Positions 1 to 5,746 of a stretch of DNA of 64,000 bases are shown here, one piece after another. The notes beneath the pieces were generated by a model that did no database searches, had not been told where the DNA came from, and worked only from the letters and a program-made list of their open reading frames with translations. The stretch comes from Calditrichota bacterium (lineage in GTDB: Bacteria; Calditrichota; Calditrichia; RBG-13-44-9; J042). The stretch lies in the NCBI GenBank assembly GCA_013150955.1, contig JAADJD010000044.1, forward strand, positions 35,014-99,013. Reading direction: 5' to 3'. A program made the translations under genes and the position numbers. Every line of letters begins with the position of its first letter. Position 1 is the first letter of the stretch.

Positions 1-86
1 GTTTTTATCCGATATAATCAAACGGATTTTATTATTTTTGTTCGCGTTAATTCGTGTCATTCGTAGGCTAATGCATAATCTGGGTT
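1..86 (+). repeat. dispersed ~168-bp inverted-terminal element, right part only
   Basis: This is the right half of the dispersed intergenic element, cut by the window edge. It shows the A/T-rich core followed by the right terminal arm (TTCGTGTCATTCGTAGGCTA, then AATCTGGGTT at 77-86). The last bases run into a tRNA-Ser fragment through a shared TTAAACCAC at 85-93. Forward orientation, defined as the ATCC-containing core reading left to right. Confidence 0.8.
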
Positions 87-107
87 AAACCACTCGGCCA
101 CCTCTCC
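85..107 (-). pseudogene. tRNA-Ser 5' fragment
   Basis: On the minus strand this equals the first 23 nt of the tRNA-Ser genes nearby (acceptor stem GGAGAGG, then GGCCGAGTGG). The rest of the tRNA is absent and is replaced by the right end of a dispersed repeat, so it is a remnant. It is the most distal piece of the degenerate tRNA-Ser array. Confidence 0.75.
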
Positions 108-128
108 AGATGTGCGAGGAATGAAAAT

Positions 129-247
129 TGGCGGAGAGGGAGGGGATTCCCTGCCTGCCTTGCGGCATTCAGGCAGGGAACCCACGTCCTGCGAAAGTGG
201 GCAGCAGTTTTCAAGACTACCGCCTTAAATCACTTGGCTACCTTTCC
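129..247 (-). pseudogene. tRNA-Ser pseudogene with T-loop insertion, copy 1
   Basis: A full-length tRNA-Ser-like unit with an encoded CCA (129-131) and a 28-bp palindrome-flanked insert at 150-177, placed in the middle of the T-loop between TTC and GAA. The acceptor 5' strand has a change (CCTTTCC on the plus strand at 241-247, against CCTCTCC), and the anticodon arm has mismatches. With a disrupted T-arm and these changes it cannot be expected to work as a tRNA. It is one unit of a ~141-bp tandem array. Confidence 0.8.
150..177. repeat. 28-bp hairpin insert in tRNA T-loop, copy 1
   Basis: CCTGCCT at the left and AGGCAGG at the right form an inverted repeat around a short variable loop. It sits exactly between TTC and GAA of the tRNA T-loop. 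The same insert recurs at 291-318, 431-458 and 571-598 with loop differences (TTGCGGCATT, TGACGGCATT, TCGTGGCATT, TCGCGACAGT). Confidence 0.85.
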
Positions 248-269
248 AGATATGCAAGGGAGTTAAAAT

Positions 270-388
270 TGGCGGAGAGGGAGGGAATTCCCTGCCTGCC
301 TGACGGCATTCAGGCAGGGAACCCACGTCCCGCGTATGCGGGAAGCGGTTTTCAAGACCGCCGCCTTAAACCACTCGGCCACCTCTCC
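270..388 (-). pseudogene. tRNA-Ser(UGA) pseudogene with T-loop insertion, copy 2
   Basis: This is the best preserved of the interrupted copies. Acceptor stem, D-arm, UGA anticodon arm and variable arm match the intact gene at 647-736, and CCA is encoded (270-272). The T-arm is broken by the 28-bp hairpin insert at 291-318 plus one extra base and a T-stem mismatch. A functional tRNA would need exact removal of the insert, for which no mechanism is visible. Confidence 0.8.
291..318. repeat. 28-bp hairpin insert in tRNA T-loop, copy 2
   Basis: Same CCTGCCT/AGGCAGG inverted repeat at the same TTC|GAA position as in the other copies, with the loop variant TGACGGCATT. Confidence 0.85.
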
Positions 389-412
389 AGATGTGCGAGG
401 AATGAAAATCAG

Positions 413-528
413 CGGAGAGGGAGGGGATTCCCTGCCTGCCTCGTGGCATTCAGGCAGGGAACCCACGTCCTGCGAAAGTGGGCAGCAGTTTTCAAGACCG
501 CCGCCTTAAACCACTCGGCCACCTCTCC
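413..528 (-). pseudogene. tRNA-Ser pseudogene with T-loop insertion, copy 3
   Basis: Third 141-bp unit. It carries the insert at 431-458. The encoded CCA is lost (plus strand reads TCAGC where the intact gene has TGGC), and the variable-arm/anticodon-stem side has the same CAGCAG change as copy 1. Copies 1 and 3 are therefore more alike than either is to copy 2. Confidence 0.8.
431..458. repeat. 28-bp hairpin insert in tRNA T-loop, copy 3
   Basis: CCTGCCT/AGGCAGG inverted repeat, loop variant TCGTGGCATT, at the same T-loop position. Confidence 0.85.
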
Positions 529-553
529 AGATATGTGAGGGAATGAAATTTTG

Positions 554-628
554 CGGAGAGGGTGGGATTCCCTGCCTGCCTCGCGACAGTCAGGCAGGGA
601 ACCCACGTCCCGAGAAAGCGGGAAGCGG
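554..628 (-). pseudogene. tRNA-Ser pseudogene, truncated, with T-loop insertion, copy 4
   Basis: Only the 3' half of the tRNA remains: acceptor 3' strand, T-arm with the insert at 571-598, and variable arm. It stops at 628, so D-arm and anticodon arm are missing. Its T-arm outside the insert (GGTGGGATTC) matches the intact gene better than copies 1-3 do, which suggests it is the youngest interrupted copy or shared conversion with the intact gene. Confidence 0.8.
571..598. repeat. 28-bp hairpin insert in tRNA T-loop, copy 4
   Basis: CCTGCCT/AGGCAGG inverted repeat with the most divergent loop (TCGCGACAGT), again precisely between TTC and GAA. Confidence 0.85.
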
Positions 629-646
629 ATAATGGGAATAAAAATA

Positions 647-736
647 TGGCGGAGAGGGTGGGATTCGAACCCACGTCCCGCGTAAGCGGGAAGCGGTTTT
701 CAAGACCGCCGCCTTAAACCACTCGGCCACCTCTCC
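647..736 (-). tRNA. tRNA-Ser(UGA)
   Basis: Intact class II tRNA. Acceptor stem GGAGAGG pairs with CCTCTCC, the anticodon loop CTTGAAA gives anticodon UGA, there is a long variable arm, and the T-loop has an uninterrupted GGTTCGAACC-type sequence. Discriminator G is followed by an encoded CCA (647-649 on the plus strand). It lies 22 nt downstream of tRNA-Ser(CGA) and is probably cotranscribed with it. Confidence 0.95.
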
Positions 737-758
737 CGATATGCGAGGGAATGAAATT

Positions 759-848
759 TGGCGGAGGGGGTGGGATTCGAACCCACGTCCCGCGTGAGCG
801 GGAAGCGGTTTTCGAGACCGCCGCCTTAAACCACTCGGCCACCCCTCC
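759..848 (-). tRNA. tRNA-Ser(CGA)
   Basis: Intact class II tRNA. Acceptor stem GGAGGGG/CCCCTCC, anticodon loop CTCGAAA giving CGA, long variable arm, intact T-loop and encoded CCA. It is the first gene of the minus-strand tRNA-Ser array and has a good promoter just upstream (868-896). Confidence 0.95.
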
Positions 849-867
849 GTCTCCAGAATCTTCCTGA

Positions 868-896
868 AGAATACCATTTTATCTTACCGATGCCAA
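868..896 (-). promoter_or_regulatory. sigma70-type promoter of the tRNA-Ser array
   Basis: On the minus strand TTGGCA, a 17-nt spacer, then TATTCT. The -10 box lies 19 nt before the 5' end of tRNA-Ser(CGA). Confidence 0.6.
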
Positions 897-946
897 AAAT
901 AAAATGTTCTGCCTTCAATGAAAAGATGAATTTTAAAAACCGGGCC

Positions 947-1612
947 TCATGCCGTTTTATCGGGATAGGGGCACCATGGCTTCAGCACACATTCACCGCA
1001 TCTGGGATGGCGTGCCGTACACACATGCCGACCGTGCAGAATCATCGCGTTGCTGAACCAGGTCCATTGTTCCCGGGGCACCATTTCCATTAAATCCTGT
1101 TCAATCTTCTCAGGGTTTTTTTTATCCGACAATTGCAGCCGTTCCACCACGCGGCGCACGTGGGTATCCACGGCAATCCCCTGCTGAATACCGTAAGCGT
1201 TTCCCAGTACCATGGCTGCGGTTTTTCGCCCCACGCCCGGTAAGCGGGTCATTTCATCAATATTCCGGGGCACTTCTCCCTGAAACTCTTCTACCAGCAT
1301 CTGGCAGCATGCTTTCAGGGCACGAGCCTTATTGCGATAGTAACCTGTGGGACGAATGTCATTTTCCAGCTCCTCCTGTGGGGCGTTCAGGTAATCTTCC
1401 GGCTTTCGGTATTTTTGGAACAGTGTTGCGGTGACCTGATTGACCCGTTCATCCGTACACTGTGCGGACAGGATGACCGCTACCAGCAGTTCCAGGGGAT
1501 TGGAGAATTTTAGCGCCAGAGGGGCATCGGGATACTGTTTTTTTAACGCCTGCATGATGTGTTGCAGGCGTTGCTGGCGTTCCTGCAAGGTTTCGGCTTT
1601 TGCTGTTTCCAT
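947..1612 (-). CDS. nth: endonuclease III (DNA glycosylase/AP lyase)
   Basis: This 221-aa protein removes oxidised pyrimidines from DNA and nicks the abasic site in base excision repair. It has the helix-hairpin-helix motif LPGVGRKTA with the catalytic lysine, then VDTHV with the catalytic aspartate. Near the C-terminus four cysteines spaced C-x6-C-x2-C-x5-C (CTARHPRCGECVLKPWC) would bind the 4Fe-4S cluster. Length is normal for the family. The start is set by GAGGTGGAAG directly before the ATG. It is transcribed toward the tRNA-Ser array and divergently from the sigma factor gene at 1726; no operon partner is seen. Confidence 0.96.
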   Translation of the reverse strand: METAKAETLQERQQRLQHIMQALKKQYPDAPLALKFSNPLELLVAVILSAQCTDERVNQVTATLFQKYRKPEDYLNAPQEELENDIRPTGYYRNKARALKACCQMLVEEFQGEVPRNIDEMTRLPGVGRKTAAMVLGNAYGIQQGIAVDTHVRRVVERLQLSDKKNPEKIEQDLMEMVPREQWTWFSNAMILHGRHVCTARHPRCGECVLKPWCPYPDKTA

Positions 1613-1725
1613 CTTCCACCTCTTTTTTTGAAAAATCTAAAAAATTCGCTATTTTATTGCAATAAAGCGAGGTGATCGTTTTTAGATAAATGAATCGTCT
1701 GTTGAATCGTATTTAAATATGTCCC

Positions 1726-2268
1726 ATGAAGGTTATGGTTCCCTGTATCGAAATAAAGGATGTCCGGGTGGAGCGTGCGGAACGTTTTATAAAGGAAATT
1801 GAAGCCCTGCAGCCATCGGCGCTACGTCTGGCACAACAATTTGCAAGGGATGGACAGGATGCCCTGGACATTGTGCAGGACAGCATCCTGAAAGCCTGGA
1901 AACACTGGGATGAGTATGATGAAACACGGCCGTTTTCCCATTGGTTTTTCCGGATCTTGAAAAACACCTGTCTGGACTGGAAACGAAACGCGTATCAGCG
2001 ACTTCGACGTCCACTGACATCCGTCAGGGGAACCGCAACCGGGGAAGAAATCTCGGATTTATCGGATACCGATGTGGTACTGGCATTAGCCGGCCGTCTT
2101 CCATTGCGACAGCGGATGGTGTTTTTGTTGAAATATCAGGAGGATCTGGATGTACACGACATTGCCGAGATTATGGACATTTCCGAAGATACGGTGCGGG
2201 TGCATTTAATGAAATCCCGACGCCGTATTCGAGAATGGTACTTAAAAATGCAGGAGAAGAAAAGATGA
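1726..2268 (+). CDS. ECF-family RNA polymerase sigma factor
   Basis: A 180-aa alternative sigma factor with region 2 (residues ~20-90, including DAL DIVQDSILKAWKHW and the WFFRILKNTCLDWKR helix) and region 4 at the C-terminus (LPLRQRMVFLLKYQEDLDVH, then a helix-turn-helix around DISEDTVRVHLMKSRRRI). It would direct polymerase to a stress or envelope regulon. Its stop overlaps the anti-sigma start as ATGA, the usual coupled arrangement. The ATG at 1726 has no good ribosome site; GTG at 1768, preceded by AAAGGAT, is an attractive alternative start giving 166 aa. A direct repeat GAATCGT N5 GAATCGT lies just upstream. Confidence 0.9.
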   Translation: MKVMVPCIEIKDVRVERAERFIKEIEALQPSALRLAQQFARDGQDALDIVQDSILKAWKHWDEYDETRPFSHWFFRILKNTCLDWKRNAYQRLRRPLTSVRGTATGEEISDLSDTDVVLALAGRLPLRQRMVFLLKYQEDLDVHDIAEIMDISEDTVRVHLMKSRRRIREWYLKMQEKKR

Positions 2269-2726
2269 CCTGTCATCAAGCCAGGCAGATAATGGATACC
2301 TATTTTGATCAGGATAGATTAACCGACATTTCCCCGGAAGTGTGGCAACATCTGCATCGTTGTCCCGAATGTCAGTTCCATTTTCGCAGCCTGCAGGGAC
2401 TGAACGCTGCCATCGAATCGCTGGAGAAGCGGCCTCTCCAATCCGATGTGACCCTTCTGGATGTCCCGTCGCTGGTGCAGGAGCAATCCAGCTCCTTTCG
2501 GCGATCTGTTCCGGTGTGGAAAGTGGCAGCCGCCGCGGCCCTGTTTCTGATTGTACTGGTGCTGGGCATTGGCTACTGGTCGACTTCCGGGCATGTTACG
2601 CCAGTTGCCGAGCAAACGCCTGAAATTTTTCTGGAGGATGTGCGGGTGGCGGATCAACCGGCAAGATTTCTGGTCTATCAACCGGATAAGGAAGATGCAA
2701 AATATACCATTATCTGGATGTTTTAA
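2265..2726 (+). CDS. anti-sigma factor, zinc-finger type, single membrane span
   Basis: A 153-aa protein with the layout of ECF anti-sigma factors: an N-terminal cytoplasmic part with an H-x3-C-x2-C zinc motif (HLHRCPEC, residues ~27-34), a linker, one membrane helix (~residues 85-105, AAALFLIVLVLGIGYW) and a short periplasmic tail. It would bind and hold the sigma factor encoded just upstream, with which it overlaps by 4 nt. ATG at 2265 is preceded by AGGAGAAGAAAAG. The periplasmic tail ends in TIIWMF, so the sensor part is short. The signal is unknown. Confidence 0.85.
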   Translation: MTCHQARQIMDTYFDQDRLTDISPEVWQHLHRCPECQFHFRSLQGLNAAIESLEKRPLQSDVTLLDVPSLVQEQSSSFRRSVPVWKVAAAAALFLIVLVLGIGYWSTSGHVTPVAEQTPEIFLEDVRVADQPARFLVYQPDKEDAKYTIIWMF

Positions 2727-2899
2727 TCACGAAAAATCCCCGTGTTTATCAGGCGGTGGATTACCTTGGCACGGGAGAATTGTCCCGGGAAATTCCGGGA
2801 AGGATAACCTGGTCGCATTGAATTGAGTTTAAGGATGGTAAACGACTCGTTGCCACGATCTGCGGAAGGATGACTGTTAATAAAGGAGGGATTGTCTGC

Positions 2900-3961
2900 A
2901 TGGCTGGATGGTGGAGATTGGGACTTGTTGCTTTGATGGGATGGCTGCTGGTTTGGGCCTGTGCTCCAGAAACGAAAGAGCAGAAACTTTACGAAATGTA
3001 TGTTTACCTACTGACGGGCAGTTCGGAAAACGCCCAATCGTCGCTGCCCTTATTTCCTGGAGAAACCAGTATCCACCACATCCAATCCATTCTGGAAAGT
3101 ACCGATGCATTAATTGATGAGCTCCGGCAAACGTTTGGCTATCAGTATGTGGAATTACGGGATCATAAAGTTTTTCCATTTTATGAAAAGAAAAGCCGTG
3201 GTCGATGCTTTTTCCCGATTTCGGAGCGTTATTTTGTGCGCATCATTTTCCTGCCCAATGGGGGATCCGAAATCGTGCCGCTGAACATCTCCTTATTTCA
3301 TTTTACGGAGCAGGAGTTACCTTCCCTGCCACAGGATTTAAATCAACTGTATACCGTGTTGCAGCGTGTACAATCCCGTACGCCCTTATTCTCCATTCGG
3401 GCGCGAATCCCGTTGTCGGAAGGTATTATCCTGGGGAAGGCGTTGTCAGAAAAACCGCAACAGGCGTTGTTTCTGGTGCTTCAACCGAAGCCCATCGATG
3501 TTCGCAATGGAGAAACCGATCGCCTGTGGAAACAGAAGGTTGAAGAATTCCTGCGCATTCCCGGGTTGTATTATCAATCGTTTGATGAATTGGAAAAGCA
3601 ACTGCAGGAAACGGAGCGGGTGTTAAAAGAGCAACCGGCCACGCCCGACCTGGAGAATGTGGTTCCCTTCTATCGATTGACCCGAAAACCCGTGCTCAGG
3701 GAAAGGGCATTCCCTGAATATCCCGAGGCGTTGCGGCGTCAGGGTGTCGAAGGTCGGGTCATTGTGAAGGTGTTGATTGATGAAAAGGGGAACGTCATTC
3801 GCACGGAAGTTATCAAATCCGGTGGGTATGCGGAACTGGACAGTGCAGCAGTGCGGGCTGCGCGTCAATTTTTATTTGAACCGGCCATGCTGAACGATCG
3901 ACCGGTGAAGGTCTGGATGACGATTCCTTTTAATTTTCGTTTGAAGAAAGAGGCCAATTAA
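2900..3961 (+). CDS. lipoprotein with C-terminal TonB-type domain
   Basis: A 353-aa predicted lipoprotein. The start at 2900 is chosen because AAAGGAGGG lies 9 nt upstream and it gives a clean type II signal peptide (GLVALMGWLLVWAC, lipidated Cys at ~residue 21). Residues ~25-250 are not recognised. The last ~90 residues form a TonB C-terminal domain: FPEYPEALRRQGVEGRVIVK, then SGGYAELDSAAVRAARQFLF, ending in FNFRL. Normal TonB is anchored by an inner-membrane helix and has a Pro-rich linker, neither of which is seen, so it is probably not a classic TonB. It follows the sigma/anti-sigma pair by 173 nt and precedes a small paralogue of its last domain. Confidence 0.8.
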   Translation: MAGWWRLGLVALMGWLLVWACAPETKEQKLYEMYVYLLTGSSENAQSSLPLFPGETSIHHIQSILESTDALIDELRQTFGYQYVELRDHKVFPFYEKKSRGRCFFPISERYFVRIIFLPNGGSEIVPLNISLFHFTEQELPSLPQDLNQLYTVLQRVQSRTPLFSIRARIPLSEGIILGKALSEKPQQALFLVLQPKPIDVRNGETDRLWKQKVEEFLRIPGLYYQSFDELEKQLQETERVLKEQPATPDLENVVPFYRLTRKPVLRERAFPEYPEALRRQGVEGRVIVKVLIDEKGNVIRTEVIKSGGYAELDSAAVRAARQFLFEPAMLNDRPVKVWMTIPFNFRLKKEAN

Positions 3962-4059
3962 GCCGTTGTCTGCGCAGGCATTATCGGGTGAAAACCCGGA
4001 AGCGTAAGGGAAGGCCTTCCCATCAACCAGAAGCAAACATAAAAAAGGAGGAAACAACC

Positions 4060-4497
4060 ATGCGGATGCATGTGTTAGTCGGTGTGGTATTGTCTTTAAT
4101 CCTTGTCATTGGCTGTAGCCGATCGGAAAACGAGGTGAAAGAAGAAGTGGCTGCTCCCGAGATGAAGGCCGGTATTGAAACGTCGCAGGATGATACCGTG
4201 CCCTTTTCGGCGTTGACGGAGAAGCCGGTTTTGCAGAAACGGGTCGAGCCGGAGTATCCGGAGCAGGCCCGGAAAGCGGGTCTGGAAGGACGGGTGGTGC
4301 TGCGTGGCACGGTGTACAAAGACGGGAAGGTTGGAGACGTGGAAATCCTGAAAAGCAGTGGTTATCCGGAGCTGGATCAAAAGGCGGTGGAAGCTTTCCG
4401 GCAATTCGAGTTCACCCCGGGAAAGATCAATGGTGAGCCGGTCAATGTACGAATCGTGGTGCCATTTCAGTTTCGGGTAAAAATGGAATCGGATTAA
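4060..4497 (+). CDS. small lipoprotein with TonB-type domain
   Basis: A 145-aa predicted lipoprotein made of a type II signal peptide (LSLILVIGC), a ~30-residue acidic linker and a single TonB C-terminal domain (VEPEYPEQARKAGLEGRVVL, then SSGYPELDQKAVEAFRQFEF, ending FQFRV). The domain is a clear paralogue of the C-terminus of the preceding protein: both have an LT-K-PVL entry, a YPE motif and an RVIV/RVVL strand. The start at 4060 is fixed by AAAAAGGAGG 8 nt upstream. A strong terminator follows at 4523. Its role is unknown; periplasmic partner or adaptor is a guess. Confidence 0.8.
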   Translation: MRMHVLVGVVLSLILVIGCSRSENEVKEEVAAPEMKAGIETSQDDTVPFSALTEKPVLQKRVEPEYPEQARKAGLEGRVVLRGTVYKDGKVGDVEILKSSGYPELDQKAVEAFRQFEFTPGKINGEPVNVRIVVPFQFRVKMESD

Positions 4498-4522
4498 GGA
4501 TGATCCCGATGCAAATTTCGGA

Positions 4523-4561
4523 TCCCTCCCGGAAGGACTATCTTCCGGGAGGGAGCGTTTT
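4523..4561 (+). terminator. rho-independent terminator after TonB-domain lipoproteins
   Basis: A 13-bp G/C-rich stem (TCCCTCCCGGAAG with CTTCCGGGAGGGA) and a short loop, followed by GCGTTTTAT. It closes the sigma/anti-sigma/lipoprotein unit. Confidence 0.85.
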
Positions 4562-4766
4562 ATGAATTGAATTGACGTTTTTTCGGTTGTTTTTTTCTTG
4601 TTTTCTAAAACGTGACCAACCTCGGGTTTAACCGTCGGATTTGTGGGTTTAATTTTTGGCATCCATCCCTTTCAGGTTTTTGTCATAAATGAAACCTTTG
4701 CCTGCAAAGCCTGTAAATCCATTTTTTAAATACGATGCCTTTTTACCAAAAAATCTTAGATACTTA

Positions 4767-4935
4767 AACCCAAATTATGCGTTAAACCGCAAATCACGCG
4801 AGTGAAACCAAAAAATATCTACAAAATCGCGAATAAACCCCAGAACACATTTTCATCCAGACACAATTCAAAGTATTTTATTTGTTTTATTTGTGTTCAT
4901 TCGTGTAATTCGTAGGCTAATGCCTAATCCGGGTT
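4767..4935 (+). repeat. dispersed inverted-terminal element, complete
   Basis: A complete 169-bp copy. The left arm starts AACCCAAATTATGCGTTAAA and the right arm ends TAATCCGGGTT, its imperfect reverse complement. Core with TTTTCATCCAGACACAATTC, forward orientation, subfamily with CTACAAAATCGCGAATAAAC. It lies between two plus-strand transcription units. Confidence 0.85.
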
Positions 4936-5254
4936 GAAACTTGCTTAAATTTGTAGACAATAGAAAAATTCGGATTGTCTACGGGGCGAATCGGCCCGCG
5001 TATTTGGAGTTGCCCCGATCCCTAAACTTTTTTAGGAAATCCACGAACATTTCCGTCAGAGTGGCGTTTGAGACAGAAGCAGTAACGAGAGTCAGTTGGG
5101 CTGGCGGTACGACGATATGTTCGAAACGGGTGGAAAATAAAGGAGTTGGAGACGGTGAGGAGACATCCGATTGGAGGAGGGGGAAAATCCCGGATAAAGC
5201 AGTTGCTTTTCTCCCTAAAATCTTTAAATTTGTTTGTAGAAACCCGGGGAGTTT
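4936..5254. other. intergenic, no gene recognised
   Basis: An open frame reads through 4941-5408 on the plus strand but it has no ribosome site, no recognisable domain, and overlaps smg in another frame. dprA, often found upstream of smg, is not here. It must hold the promoter of the smg-topA-xer operon, which could not be placed with confidence. Confidence 0.5.
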
Positions 5255-5725
5255 ATGCAAGAGCGAATCATCGAAATTATTGAATATATTGTTGCCGAAA
5301 TATCCAAACCTTCTGAAGTCCAATCACCGGATTTTAAAAGCCTGTCTCAGATTCTGCTGGAGAAGGGGTACACGGAGAAGGAGATTCGCAAAGCCATTCA
5401 GTGGGTAAAGGCGCATTATCCAGCAGGCGATGTCCGGCGGTCTGCCGTCCCCGGTACCGTCAAACGGGCGTATCGATTTCTGACCCGGGAAGAACGCAAA
5501 ATTTTTACCCCGGAAGCGTATGGTTACCTGTTGCAGCTCCAGATGCTGGGAATTCTCACACCGTTGCACGTGGAAGAGGTGCTGGAACAGAGCTTTCTGG
5601 TGGGCATGGGCGAAGTGGATTTCCCCCTGGTTCGCCGGATTGTGGCTCAGGTGTTGATGGGCAAAGATGCCCAGGATCTGAAGACCGATGCGGTAATTTT
5701 TCCCGGAAACGATCGGGTAAACTGA
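5255..5725 (+). CDS. smg: Smg/DUF494 family protein
   Basis: A 156-aa acidic, helical cytoplasmic protein of the DUF494 family, whose function is not established. The N-terminal MQERIIEIIEYIVAEI and the repeated short helices with YGYLLQLQMLGILTP in the C-terminal half are typical. In many Proteobacteria smg sits between dprA and topA. Here it is 21 nt upstream of topA on the same strand, which supports the assignment. GGGGAG precedes the ATG. Confidence 0.8.
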   Translation: MQERIIEIIEYIVAEISKPSEVQSPDFKSLSQILLEKGYTEKEIRKAIQWVKAHYPAGDVRRSAVPGTVKRAYRFLTREERKIFTPEAYGYLLQLQMLGILTPLHVEEVLEQSFLVGMGEVDFPLVRRIVAQVLMGKDAQDLKTDAVIFPGNDRVN

Positions 5726-5746
5726 AGAGGAAAGTGGAGAGGGCTT

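Noticed and set aside
129-388. T-loop inserts as tRNA introns
   Set aside because: Bacterial tRNA introns are group I introns in the anticodon arm; a 28-bp palindrome in the T-loop with no catalytic core is not one.
128-674. Overlapping open frames on both strands across the tRNA-Ser array
   Set aside because: They translate tRNA and hairpin repeats in several frames, have repetitive sequence and no ribosome sites.
100-740. CRISPR array (regular 141-bp repeats)
   Set aside because: Repeats are long tRNA units, spacers are not unique and no cas genes are present.
2727-2899. Additional small gene between anti-sigma factor and lipoprotein
   Set aside because: Short frames only, without ribosome site or family resemblance.
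4941-5408. 155-codon plus-strand frame upstream of smg
   Set aside because: No ribosome site, no domain, overlaps smg in another frame.
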